Notes under the pieces: model-generated
Seen by the model: the letters and a program-made list of their open reading frames with translations, nothing else
The model's database searches: none
What the model was told of the DNA's origin: nothing
Virus record (IMG/VR): IMGVR_UViG_3300020165_000059
Location: 1 to 37,576 of that record
DNA length: 37,576 nucleotides
Reading direction: 5' to 3' (one strand)
Source of the DNA: a virus
Part shown: one piece after another, positions 8,945-15,310 of the stretch
Layout: every line of letters begins with the position of its first letter
Position numbering within the stretch: position 1 is the stretch's first letter
Translations under genes and position numbers: made by a program

Positions 8945-9412
8945 TCATGTGATAGGTAACTTAAATAAATCTTTTTGCTTTAACATATAGCTAGGATGAC
9001 TTCCATTAACAAAAGTTGCTTTTTTAAATAAATTTTCAGAATCAATCCATCCTACAATATCTCCTCCATCATCATTCAATATTACCTGCACATAATAATC
9101 GCAAGGCTTTTTTTTATGATATTCGGTTATATAAATATTTCCATTAGGGTTTCTTGTTGATTTAACATCTATTGACTTATTATTCCAATGCAAATCTATA
9201 GGGTTCTTTTTTTCATTTATAGAAAAATCAGGCATAACATTTAAATATTGTGCCACTATATACTCCCCTTTAAACCCATCTATATCCATGTCGTATTTAT
9301 CTTGCTTACTTACTTGCCTGTCATAATTAAATTGCATTGCATTTTTCCTTCTAACTGTTCCAAAAATGTCGCACAACATTAACTCATGCCTATTTAATTT
9401 TATATTAAGCAT
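8945..9412 (-). CDS. Predicted PD-(D/E)XK-fold nuclease-like protein
   Basis: 155 residues from ATG 9412, chosen because GGGAG lies nine bases upstream. A TTG at 9430 would add six residues. The pattern GFKGEYIVAQYLN, NPIDLHWNNKSIDVKS and a following strand-rich segment (YITEYHKKKPCDYYVQVIL) matches the E / D / (D,E)xK core of restriction-endonuclease-like folds. The third motif here is DVK rather than ExK. Last gene of the leftward operon. Activity is inferred. Confidence 0.5.
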   Translation of the reverse strand: MLNIKLNRHELMLCDIFGTVRRKNAMQFNYDRQVSKQDKYDMDIDGFKGEYIVAQYLNVMPDFSINEKKNPIDLHWNNKSIDVKSTRNPNGNIYITEYHKKKPCDYYVQVILNDDGGDIVGWIDSENLFKKATFVNGSHPSYMLKQKDLFKLPIT

Positions 9413-9731
9413 ATATCTTTCTCCCAGCAATAGTTAAAAGATTGTCTATAGCTAACTCTAAATCTCTTTCATAGTACATAGGCTTGTTGCCACCTAGAAA
9501 ACGATAGTTAATGGCTTGTTTTTGTTGCTTTGGTAAGTCGTCTATAATAGAGTCAACAATCTTAACATTGTCTATATCAGATTCAGATACCATATCCTCA
9601 AACACTTCAGAAGTAGACTCACCTCCTGTTGAAAAATAAGATGTTTTGTTAGGGTAACCTAACCTATGGCTATCTTGTTTCATCCACCTTGCCCAATCTT
9701 CTAATATGTTCATGAGCCGAGCTATCCTCAT
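9405..9731 (-). CDS. Phage antitermination protein Q-like
   Basis: 108 residues, starting at ATG that overlaps the previous stop (ATGA). LEDWARWM, HRLGYPNKTSYF and the later VDSIIDDLPKQQKQAINYRF resemble the phage antiterminator Q family (PF06530). Members load onto RNA polymerase at a late promoter and let it read through terminators. Here the gene is in the leftward early operon while the late genes run rightward, so it would act in trans on another promoter. A small sigma-like regulator is the main alternative. Confidence 0.6.
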   Translation of the reverse strand: MRIARLMNILEDWARWMKQDSHRLGYPNKTSYFSTGGESTSEVFEDMVSESDIDNVKIVDSIIDDLPKQQKQAINYRFLGGNKPMYYERDLELAIDNLLTIAGRKIYA

Positions 9732-9964
9732 TTCTTGCTTAATCCACCCAGTATTGTTCCCCAGTTACTTGCTTTTCTTTTCTGTTGTGGTGTCATAGGT
9801 TTTGGCATTACAAAGCCGTATTCTTCTTGTATTCTATCTAATGTTCCTGCATAAACACCTGCATAAGCCGAAATTCTACTTCTACTAGCATCAGGATTTT
9901 TTTTTATAAACTCTTTTGCCCTTGTGCCAAACTCATCATACTTTTCTTTTGTGTATCTACTCAT
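9728..9964 (-). CDS. Small DNA-binding (HTH-like) protein
   Basis: 78 residues, start overlapping the upstream stop. ASRSRISAYAGVYAGTLDRI looks like a helix-turn-helix, flanked by basic segments (SRYTKEKYDEFGTRAKEFIK and QQKRKASNW). It directly precedes the Q-like gene, so a regulatory role is plausible. The family is not recognised. Confidence 0.45.
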   Translation of the reverse strand: MSRYTKEKYDEFGTRAKEFIKKNPDASRSRISAYAGVYAGTLDRIQEEYGFVMPKPMTPQQKRKASNWGTILGGLSKK

Positions 9965-10284
9965 GATATATCTACCTCTCTACAAACCCATTTGTTATTC
10001 TTCTTATGCCACCCTTGAACAAGTAGCACCCAATTTGCTTCTCTTAAATGGTGAATAGCATCACTATCCTCCATCTTCTTTACCCTTGCACTAATGTTAC
10101 TGTAGCTAGTAACTTGGATTCCTACTGTGTTGCCTTTAATATCTATTGCTAGTAAATCTATTATGCCAAACAAGTCTTGTCGTATCTTGGCAAATGCGTT
10201 CCATCTCTCTACGATAGCGACTAAAGGGTAATCACCACTATCCCGTAGCTTCTTCAGAGTCCTTTGCGTTGGGCTTATCGCCAT
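9961..10284 (-). CDS. Predicted nuclease-fold protein (VRR-NUC/resolvase-like)
   Basis: 107 residues from ATG 10284, which follows GAGGAGGATAAAAAAG. An upstream in-frame start at 10311 lacks a site. FGIIDLLAIDIKGNTVGIQV followed by TS, with SARVKKM downstream, gives the D / (G)xQxT pattern seen in small phage PD-(D/E)XK-like proteins. In these Gln replaces the second acidic residue. It overlaps the gene before it by 47 bases in another frame, typical of this compact operon. Confidence 0.45.
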   Translation of the reverse strand: MAISPTQRTLKKLRDSGDYPLVAIVERWNAFAKIRQDLFGIIDLLAIDIKGNTVGIQVTSYSNISARVKKMEDSDAIHHLREANWVLLVQGWHKKNNKWVCREVDIS

Positions 10285-10393
10285 CTTTTTTATCCTCCTC
10301 TCTGACAACATTGCCTTTAAATATTCTGTTCCAATTTTCTTCTAATTCTTCATCAGTAATATCTTGCTTTCTTTTTCCACTACCCTTACCCAT
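10238..10393 (-). CDS. Small charged hypothetical protein
   Basis: 51 residues from ATG 10393, preceded by AAGGAGGGATTGTG. The N-terminus is basic (MGKGSGKRKQD), the middle a charged helix (EELEENWNRIFKG) and the C-terminus acidic and disordered (EEDKKDGDKPNAKDSEEATG). It overlaps both neighbours. No function can be proposed. Confidence 0.5.
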   Translation of the reverse strand: MGKGSGKRKQDITDEELEENWNRIFKGNVVREEDKKDGDKPNAKDSEEATG

Positions 10394-10667
10394 CACAATC
10401 CCTCCTTGCTTTACATACTTTATGTTTATCATAATATCTTACGCTGTTGTTTTTCATGTCTATGTTTTTAATTTGTGTATCTTTTGGTAGGTGTATATAT
10501 TCTTTGTTTAAACACTTGTATTCCATTTCAACTTTGTTTGGGTCTGGATAGTGCAAGTCTACATATAAAACAGCTTCTTGACAGCTATTAAACGACCCAA
10601 CATATTGCCAATCAGTTAAAGGTTCTGGTGCTAAATTTATTATCATTACAAATGCAAACTCAATCAT
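10386..10667 (-). CDS. Hypothetical protein, possibly exported
   Basis: 93 residues, preceded by AAGGAGTAAATC. The first 12 residues are hydrophobic (MIEFAFVMIINL), followed by a Cys-containing domain (GSFNSCQEAVLYVDLHYPDP; YKCLNKEYIHLP). This resembles small periplasmic hypothetical proteins of marine phages, but there is no clear signal cleavage site. The C-terminus is basic. Contains one GTTTAAAC at 10506-10513, read as Leu-Asn. Confidence 0.45.
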   Translation of the reverse strand: MIEFAFVMIINLAPEPLTDWQYVGSFNSCQEAVLYVDLHYPDPNKVEMEYKCLNKEYIHLPKDTQIKNIDMKNNSVRYYDKHKVCKARRDCDG

Positions 10668-10670
10668 GAT

Positions 10671-10835
10671 TTACTCCTTAAAGTTTCCTTTAGTTATAAT
10701 CCTTCCTGTTAGTTCATGTGCAATATTAAAATCTTTTTTATTGTAAGTCATTGTAAATTTATATCCATCATATATAAACTGATGTTCTTTCCATTCATCT
10801 TTATTCTTTTTTAGTGCTTCTTTTCCCTTCGCCAT
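10671..10835 (-). CDS. Small basic hypothetical protein
   Basis: 54 residues from ATG 10835, chosen over 10856 because GGAGTGAGGAAG lies just upstream. It has a Lys-rich start (MAKGKEALKKNKDEWKEHQF) followed by a short beta-like segment (YDGYKFTMTYNKKDF). It overlaps the end of the zinc-ribbon gene upstream by 35 bases. Unknown role. Confidence 0.45.
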   Translation of the reverse strand: MAKGKEALKKNKDEWKEHQFIYDGYKFTMTYNKKDFNIAHELTGRIITKGNFKE

Positions 10836-10989
10836 CTTCCTCACTCCAATATACATTAACTATCGTTTCACACTTTGGGCAATTATACTGACTCCATATT
10901 AAATATTTACTATCCATATCATCATCATTATCCCAATCATTTCCCCATATCATTTTTACATCTTTACATTTAGGACAACTGATATTCAT
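10801..10989 (-). CDS. Zinc-ribbon protein
   Basis: 62 residues, with AAGGAGAAGAA before the ATG. Two CPKC knuckles (residues ~5-8 and ~37-40) separated by an acidic Trp/Asp-rich loop form a four-Cys zinc ribbon. Such small ribbons in phages often bind nucleic acid or an RNA polymerase or ribosome partner. The start overlaps the stop of another Cys-rich gene (ATGA). It is the third zinc-binding candidate in a row. Confidence 0.6.
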   Translation of the reverse strand: MNISCPKCKDVKMIWGNDWDNDDDMDSKYLIWSQYNCPKCETIVNVYWSEEDGEGKRSTKKE

Positions 10990-11141
10990 TTCTTCTCCTT
11001 ACAAAAACCTGATGAATTAAACTCTCCCATTTCTGTGTTTAAACAACACCACCATTTCCCATTAGAATATATTTTTGCTTTCTTTTTACATGAATGGCAA
11101 ACGGGATTATTTGGTATCTTTATCGGCTTTGCAGATTCCAT
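10986..11141 (-). CDS. Cys-rich zinc-finger protein, paralogue of its upstream neighbour
   Basis: 51 residues from ATG 11141, with AAAGGAAAATC just before it. VCHSCKKKAKIYSNGKWWCC and a later GFCKEKK align with VCHKCG...KWYC...GICKAD of the gene at 11107-11280. The shared plan is C-x2-C, a K-W-x-C, then G-x-C-K. It begins inside the end of that gene in another frame and ends in an ATGA overlap with the next ribbon gene. It probably binds one zinc ion. Function unknown. Confidence 0.55.
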   Translation of the reverse strand: MESAKPIKIPNNPVCHSCKKKAKIYSNGKWWCCLNTEMGEFNSSGFCKEKK

Positions 11142-11280
11142 GATTTTCCTTTATGTCATACCAATTAAAATAGCAATACCATTTCTTATCACTATCCATG
11201 AACATAGCATCACGACCACATTTATGGCAAACAAACTTATCGCCATATAAAAATACTTCTTGTTTATTAATCTTCATCAT
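11107..11280 (-). CDS. Cys-rich zinc-finger protein
   Basis: 57 residues if started at ATG 11280. An ATG at 11292 and the adjacent one at 11277 are alternatives, and none has a clear ribosome-binding site, so coupling to the overlapping DUF3310 gene is likely. Cysteines are arranged as VCHKCG, KWYCYF and GICKAD. This matches the next gene downstream and suggests a tandem duplication. Confidence 0.5.
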   Translation of the reverse strand: MMKINKQEVFLYGDKFVCHKCGRDAMFMDSDKKWYCYFNWYDIKENHGICKADKDTK

Positions 11281-11563
11281 GCAATTCGTCATCTATCCAT
11301 TCATCTTGCTTGGCTTTAACTTCTAAAAGTTTTAGTTCTGTTTGATGAACTTTAATCATTTGTTCAAGATACCATATTGCTTTCTTACAGTCATCTATCT
11401 TGTCAGTTAATTTTTCTGACTTCAATCCCTCTCTACTAATATACTTTAGTGCATTGCCTTTGATGTAGCCATAGAACTCATCTTTGCTCATCTTGGCTTG
11501 CATATATTCTATTGTTTCTATACCCCCTTTCTTGTAATGGTCAGGGTTTATCGTATCACTCAT
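11267..11563 (-). CDS. DUF3310 (SaV-like) protein
   Basis: 98 residues after a strong site (AAGGAGTAAAA). NPDHYKKGGIETIEYMQAK, GNALKYISREGLK and DDCKKAIWYLEQMI reproduce the DUF3310 signature (PDHY-GGIE-x-I, GN-x-IKYI, D-x-KKA-x-WYL). This family is widespread in phages and sometimes annotated as a nucleotide kinase-like protein without proof. It is the first gene of the leftward small-gene operon, beyond the terminator at 11739. Confidence 0.75.
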   Translation of the reverse strand: MSDTINPDHYKKGGIETIEYMQAKMSKDEFYGYIKGNALKYISREGLKSEKLTDKIDDCKKAIWYLEQMIKVHQTELKLLEVKAKQDEWIDDELHDED

Positions 11564-11668
11564 TTTTACTCCTTATAATCATTAGGTAAAACTCATACAT
11601 TGTTCACTCTGTTTAAACTTACTTTGCAATTAAAATTAAGGCTTGATTAACCAACAAGGAACTTAATT
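11564..11668. promoter_or_regulatory. Divergent leader between DUF3310 operon and pqqA-like gene
   Basis: This intergenic stretch must drive the leftward DUF3310 operon and the rightward pqqA-like gene. It contains GTTTAAAC at 11611-11618 and, rightward, a TAAAAT (11631-11636) that could serve as a -10 box. No good -35 accompanies it. Leftward, TTGCAA lies 17 bases before TGAACA. Neither is convincing, so activator dependence or read-through is possible. Confidence 0.3.
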
Positions 11669-11740
11669 ATGTGGACAAAACCATCAGCTACTGAAATGAG
11701 ATTTGGCTTTGAAGTTACAATGTATGTAATGAACAAGTAA
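11669..11740 (+). CDS. pqqA: PqqA-like pyrroloquinoline quinone precursor peptide
   Basis: 23 codons, with AAGGAA eight bases before the ATG. The peptide begins MWTKP and contains RFGFEVTMY at residues 11-19. Glu15 and Tyr19 of E-V-T-M-Y are the residues that PqqE cross-links and later enzymes turn into PQQ. Length and the Trp/Lys-Pro start match bacterial PqqA (22-24 residues). No pqqB-F genes lie in the window, so host enzymes would be needed. It is the only plus-strand gene within a leftward region, flanked by an intergenic GTTTAAAC and a terminator. A chance frame is unlikely given the full motif. Confidence 0.85.
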   Translation: MWTKPSATEMRFGFEVTMYVMNK

Positions 11741-11762
11741 AAAAAGGGGGCGGTCAGCCCCC
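11739..11762 (-). terminator. Intrinsic terminator of the replication operon
   Basis: On the minus strand GGGGGC-TGACC-GCCCCC is followed by seven T, immediately after the SSB-like gene. It is a textbook rho-independent terminator. On the plus strand the same hairpin closes the pqqA-like gene (its TAA overlaps) but lacks a T run, so it may only protect that 3' end. A nearby CCCCC at 11766-11770 could pair alternatively with the same G run. Confidence 0.85.
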
Positions 11763-11773
11763 AATCCCCCTAG

Positions 11774-12076
11774 TTAAAACGGCACATCTTCTGACACTTG
11801 GTCAAAACCTTCTTTAGCTTGTGGAGAAGTTGAATTACTACCTCCTTCATCCGTAAAAAATACCCTTGTATTACCCAATATAGCACCTCTAGTCCCAGCT
11901 TCTCTTTCTTCTGCTGTTACTGATTGAGTTACCATACCATTGTTGTCATATTGGTCTTTCTCATCTAAATTAACAAATGCTGTTAAGTTAAGATAAGTGC
12001 CTTTCTTACCATCAATAAGTTTAGACTTATCAATTTTTGTTACATCAATACTTGCTGAAATTCCTACTGTTGCCAT
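11774..12076 (-). CDS. Single-stranded DNA-binding protein-like
   Basis: 100 residues. A beta-rich body (GISASIDVTKI, GTYLNLTAFVNLDEKDQYDN) leads into a disordered region and ends SEDVPF. That is the acidic-aromatic tail by which SSBs recruit partners (compare DDDIPF). Its start overlaps the exonuclease stop by one base (TAATG). Together with the exonuclease and annealing genes it forms a recombination module. The OB fold is inferred, not shown. Confidence 0.65.
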   Translation of the reverse strand: MATVGISASIDVTKIDKSKLIDGKKGTYLNLTAFVNLDEKDQYDNNGMVTQSVTAEEREAGTRGAILGNTRVFFTDEGGSNSTSPQAKEGFDQVSEDVPF

Positions 12077-12693
12077 TAGTTATTCTCCTTAATAAATTTA
12101 ACTGAATCCATGACCTCTACTGCAAACTCATGAATATCTCTTTCTAGACGACCTATTAAATCATCATCTCTTTCTACTCTTTTGATAAAGAGTTTATAGT
12201 CACCAAAATCAGGGTGATAGCAAACAAAATCACACCACTTCCTACCTGTGCAAGCCATCTGCCATTGCATTTGATGAATATATCTTTTTGGAATTACTGC
12301 GTTTTGCAATATTTCCGTATGCGTTGTTGCTTGGGGGCATTTTATTTCTATTAAACCCTCATCTCCTACCATTCCATCAGGACTAGCCCCTGACATCATA
12401 ACTGTTGGGTGGTCTACAAAACCTTCCTCTTTAACATCTACATCTTTAAGTAGCCCTAGCTTTGCTATATAAGCGTTTCTAGCCTCATCTTCATACTCAA
12501 CCCCATGTCTCATAGCCTCATTCATAAATATCTTTACAGGCTTTCCTGTCAGTTGCTCGGTAATGAGTTGTGTTCTATACTTTCTTTTGTATTGGCTCTC
12601 ACCATTCTTAACTTTAACAATCACATTGTCTACATTACTAGCAGTGACTTTACCTACCCTCGCTGCAAACCATTCCTCTGTGCGTTGTTCCAT
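12076..12693 (-). CDS. YqaJ-family recombination exonuclease
   Basis: 205 residues. Motifs of the lambda-exonuclease/YqaJ family are present: RTEEWFAARVGKVTASN (4-20), GVEYEDEARNAY (64-75), GASPDGMVGDEGLIEIKCP (102-120, with Asp106, Glu116 and Lys118) and YIHQMQWQMACTG (138-150). It would degrade 5' ends to expose 3' single strands for the annealing protein encoded just upstream. The start is preceded by AAGGAT and then GTTTAAACA, the palindrome sitting directly between ribosome-binding site and ATG. Confidence 0.85.
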   Translation of the reverse strand: MEQRTEEWFAARVGKVTASNVDNVIVKVKNGESQYKRKYRTQLITEQLTGKPVKIFMNEAMRHGVEYEDEARNAYIAKLGLLKDVDVKEEGFVDHPTVMMSGASPDGMVGDEGLIEIKCPQATTHTEILQNAVIPKRYIHQMQWQMACTGRKWCDFVCYHPDFGDYKLFIKRVERDDDLIGRLERDIHEFAVEVMDSVKFIKENN

Positions 12694-12696
12694 TGT

Positions 12697-13194
12697 TTAA
12701 ACATCCTTTTTAATTTTTTCTATAAATGGCATACATAACTTTCTGTCTGCCTCGTTTAAACCATTAAAGTATTGTCTAGCCGTAGCTACACCTTGCTCTT
12801 TATATATGTTCTCTATACGCTCTAGAACATCTGCTTCAGGCAAATCCTCACCATAATAAAGGTGAAGCGAAATTCCAAAAAGAGCAATGCCTTTTGCTAG
12901 ACACCTTTGCATAGCCGTATTTAATTGCATTGTATTAGGATTCTTAATGGCTTGATTCTTAAAATCTAATACAGGTAGTTGAGATGTCATCTCTTTACCA
13001 AATGCTCTGACTGTGCAGAACACCATCATACTGCCATCAGGTAATGTATATGGCTCTCTGTAGTCCCATGTTGCTGAATCATCATGTTGCAATAAAGTAT
13101 CTACTGCCCATGCCCATGATAGATAAGTAAACTTACCTTTCTTTTCTGTGTATTTACTAACATCTATCTTTCTTAACTCTGCGTATTTACTCAT
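12697..13194 (-). CDS. Single-strand annealing protein, DUF1071 (Sak3-type)
   Basis: 165 residues. IDVSKYTEKKGKFTYLSWAW near the N-terminus, an IKNPNTMQLNTAMQRCLAKG block and LYYGEDLP match the DUF1071 family of phage ERF/Rad52-like annealing proteins. It would pair complementary strands produced by the adjacent exonuclease. It starts in an ATGA overlap and its TAA is the one inside GTTTAAAC (12695-12702), so the motif links the annealing and exonuclease genes. Confidence 0.75.
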   Translation of the reverse strand: MSKYAELRKIDVSKYTEKKGKFTYLSWAWAVDTLLQHDDSATWDYREPYTLPDGSMMVFCTVRAFGKEMTSQLPVLDFKNQAIKNPNTMQLNTAMQRCLAKGIALFGISLHLYYGEDLPEADVLERIENIYKEQGVATARQYFNGLNEADRKLCMPFIEKIKKDV

Positions 13195-13349
13195 GACTTA
13201 CCCCCAAATATTTCATTTATAATTTGTTGTTTGTAGGCAAGTTGAGACATCTGTTCCATCTCTTGATAGTCTTTAGCCATTTCTTGTTGTAATTGGTCTT
13301 GTGATTCTACTTGCTGAACTGCAAGTGCTAATTCTGTTGATTTACTCAT
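13191..13349 (-). CDS. Small Gln-rich coiled-coil protein
   Basis: 52 residues, with AAGGAG before ATG 13349. It is nearly all helix-forming and Gln/Glu-rich (LALAVQQVESQDQLQQEMAK, then DYQEMEQMSQLAYKQQIINE). The stop overlaps the DUF1071 start, so it is likely co-translated with the annealing protein and may be an accessory. Unknown family. Confidence 0.5.
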   Translation of the reverse strand: MSKSTELALAVQQVESQDQLQQEMAKDYQEMEQMSQLAYKQQIINEIFGGKS

Positions 13350-13374
13350 GGTATTTCTCCTTTCTTGTTAAAAG

Positions 13375-13533
13375 TTAATATACTTTACTACTGTTAATTT
13401 TATTTGTCAAACTCTTATTTACTTTATCCCAATTTTTAGATTTATAAACTTTTCCATCTCTACTTGTTGCTTTATATTCAACATCTTTAAAACTTTGTTT
13501 AAACGCTTTAATAAACTCATTAGCAGTTAGCAT
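13375..13533 (-). CDS. Small basic hypothetical protein
   Basis: 52 residues from ATG 13533, overlapping the end of the helicase gene by seven bases with GGAGAG upstream. It is Lys-rich with the pattern SRDGKVYKSKNWDKVNKSL. The 3' half of the gene contains the candidate promoter for the downstream recombination genes. Function unknown. Confidence 0.45.
   Translation of the reverse strand: MLTANEFIKAFKQSFKDVEYKATSRDGKVYKSKNWDKVNKSLTNKINSSKVY
13382..13410 (-). promoter_or_regulatory. Internal sigma-70-like promoter for recombination genes
   Basis: On the minus strand TTGACA (13405-13410) is followed by a 17-base spacer and TAAAGT (13382-13387). It lies at the end of the 13375 gene and about 35 bases before the next start. 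That would give the recombination genes their own promoter besides the one at 15250-15278. Confidence 0.5.
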
Positions 13534-14441
13534 GGTCTCTCCGAAAATCTCTGTTTAAACTTGTTAAACCAAAAAGAAAATGTCCCCTCAAACGGATGAT
13601 TTCTTTGTTTCTGAACCATTAAGTATGAAGTGCAAGGGTTATCACCTTCCTCTAATTCCCCTAACATCTTTGCCTGTTCTATATCTTTTCTTCTATGCAA
13701 ACAGAGAATATTGTCTGTTAGGTTTCTAATGTGGCTACTCCCTAAAATATGTGAAGCGTCAGGTATCACTGTTTCATCTGCTAATTTTTTAGTATGAGCA
13801 ACCAAGAACACATGAATGTTAAGGTCTCTAGCAAGGCAACTAATTTTGTTGATAAACTTTTTCTGACTTGCATAATCATCTTCTGCAATGCTATCTACTT
13901 TCATCAAACTGTCTATAACAAAAACATCACAATCATGCACATTTTTTCCAAAGTGTAGACTTGCTACCAAATCATCTTCAGATGTTGTTCCTTGTGCATT
14001 AAATAACCACAACTTATTTTTGTATTTTTCACAAAACTCCTCAATATGTTGGTCATTCGCTTCTCTAATTCCTGTCTGTTGAATCATTTTTGCTATCTGT
14101 ATAACAGGTCTCATCTCCATACTTGCTACTAAAACATTTGTATAGGTCATTAAGTTAAGTAATACCTGTGATAAAAAGGTAGTTTTTCCTGACCCTGAAC
14201 TGCCTGTCAAAATTGTTACCTCTCCTCGCCTTACAAGAAAATTACTATCCTCATCAGTTTTTTGAAAGCCTAAAGAAAACCCAGAGTTTTTCTCATTACG
14301 ATAATAATTTTTTACATCATCTACTAAATTATCTGTCGTCTTTACTTTAAAATCTGTTTCTTCTTCATAGAAACCACCCTCTTGCAAAGTTTTTCTGTTG
14401 ATAGTCAACTGCTCTACAATGCTACCGACATCAGTTTTCAT
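13527..14441 (-). CDS. DnaB-like replicative helicase (RecA fold)
   Basis: 304 residues. Walker A GSSGSGKT (80-87), a Glu-containing VLVASMEM strand (104-111), Walker B VFVIDSLM (173-180), then VFLVAHTKK and a GSSHIRNLTDNILCLHRRK arginine-finger/L-loop region are those of the DnaB/gp4 helicase C-domain. The usual N-terminal primase-binding domain is absent or very short, so it resembles single-domain phage helicases. Adjacent to the initiator-like gene with a four-base overlap, suggesting O/P-like loading. Confidence 0.75.
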   Translation of the reverse strand: MKTDVGSIVEQLTINRKTLQEGGFYEEETDFKVKTTDNLVDDVKNYYRNEKNSGFSLGFQKTDEDSNFLVRRGEVTILTGSSGSGKTTFLSQVLLNLMTYTNVLVASMEMRPVIQIAKMIQQTGIREANDQHIEEFCEKYKNKLWLFNAQGTTSEDDLVASLHFGKNVHDCDVFVIDSLMKVDSIAEDDYASQKKFINKISCLARDLNIHVFLVAHTKKLADETVIPDASHILGSSHIRNLTDNILCLHRRKDIEQAKMLGELEEGDNPCTSYLMVQKQRNHPFEGTFSFWFNKFKQRFSERPC

Positions 14442-15031
14442 AAAGCACCTCTGATTTGTGTTGGTGATTTAGGATTATCATTCCACCTTTCTTGATTAAT
14501 GATAACTTCAGGGCTAGGATTAAAACCCTCTAACCACTCTCTCGTTTTTTTCATAGTAGCAGTCCAAGAAATAATTTTTTTTGAAATGTCATCAAGTTTT
14601 TTTGATTTCCATTTTTCTAAACAACCTTTCTTGTTTACTTTTCTTTTGTCAGGTAATGACTCCCACCATTTTTCAAAATGTTCAGCAGTGCCTTTTACAA
14701 CTTCAGATTTTAAAACTGATAACATTGATTCTTTTTTTAGGTCTTGCTCTGTTACTTCATAGAACCAATTTTTTGCGTTTAAACTGTCATATATTTTTTT
14801 TAACTTTTCCTCATCTTGTCTTAAACGAAAAGCACAAGATTTCATGTCAGGTAATATACCATTAAACTGCGAAGCCAAATCCCACGCTTCTCTTAAAAAC
14901 AATCTCTCTGTTTCTGACAACTCCATGTAAGTTACATCATTTAAAATATCGCCACCATACATTTTATACCAACTCATTTTATTTTTATGTTTGTAATGTT
15001 GGAACTTGTCCCAATTTTTTATTTTAAACAT
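14438..15031 (-). CDS. Replication initiator / replisome organiser-like protein
   Basis: 197 residues, with AAGGAAAAAT before the ATG. The N-terminal half (KNKMSWYKMYGGDILND, LSETERLFLREAWDLASQFN, LRQDEEKLKKIYDSL) has the winged-helix pattern of phage replisome organisers and O-like proteins. The C-terminal half contains FEKWWESLPDKRKVNKKGCL, similar to basic motifs of phage initiators. Directly upstream of the helicase gene. It would bind the phage origin and load the helicase (inference). Confidence 0.6.
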   Translation of the reverse strand: MFKIKNWDKFQHYKHKNKMSWYKMYGGDILNDVTYMELSETERLFLREAWDLASQFNGILPDMKSCAFRLRQDEEKLKKIYDSLNAKNWFYEVTEQDLKKESMLSVLKSEVVKGTAEHFEKWWESLPDKRKVNKKGCLEKWKSKKLDDISKKIISWTATMKKTREWLEGFNPSPEVIINQERWNDNPKSPTQIRGAL

Positions 15032-15049
15032 TATTTTTCCTTTTTATGT

Positions 15050-15217
15050 TTAAACAGTTTTTGTTAAATACTCCTGAATTTCGTATTGTCTTAATTTTGG
15101 AATCTGCTTATTGATAAACCATTTTGAAACTGCTTGTCTACTGATTTGTAATTTGTCTGCAATGTCAGATTGATTTCTAAAATTTTCTAGCAGATATTCA
15201 AATGTAATTTTTTCCAT
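15050..15217 (-). CDS. Cro/YdaS-like helix-turn-helix regulator
   Basis: 55 residues, first gene of the leftward operon, with AAGGAG nine bases before ATG. NQSDIADKLQISRQAVSKWF is a clean helix-turn-helix (residues 15-34), followed by a short dimerising tail. Size matches Cro and YdaS antitoxin-like repressors. The stop codon is the TAA of GTTTAAAC (15048-15055). Sitting between two divergent promoters that carry inverted repeats, it is the obvious candidate for binding them. Confidence 0.75.
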   Translation of the reverse strand: MEKITFEYLLENFRNQSDIADKLQISRQAVSKWFINKQIPKLRQYEIQEYLTKTV

Positions 15218-15249
15218 TTCTTAACTCCTTGTTAATTGATTGAGATGTC

Positions 15250-15278
15250 ATCTTATGATGAACAAAAAAGATTGTCAA
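15250..15278 (-). promoter_or_regulatory. Leftward promoter for the replication operon, with operator-like repeat
   Basis: On the minus strand TTGACA (15273-15278), a 17-base spacer and TAAGAT (15250-15255). The -10 is covered by the inverted repeat TCATC-ATAA-GATGA, so a bound dimer would block polymerase. It stands about 35 bases upstream of the helix-turn-helix gene. Confidence 0.7.
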
Positions 15279-15310
15279 GTAAAGTCTGAAAAATAAACAT
15301 CATCATTACC

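Noticed and set aside
11035-11250. Plus-strand frame of 71 codons opposite the zinc-finger genes
   Set aside because: It has no ribosome-binding site, and the minus strand here carries two overlapping Cys-motif genes with good starts. It is a shadow frame.
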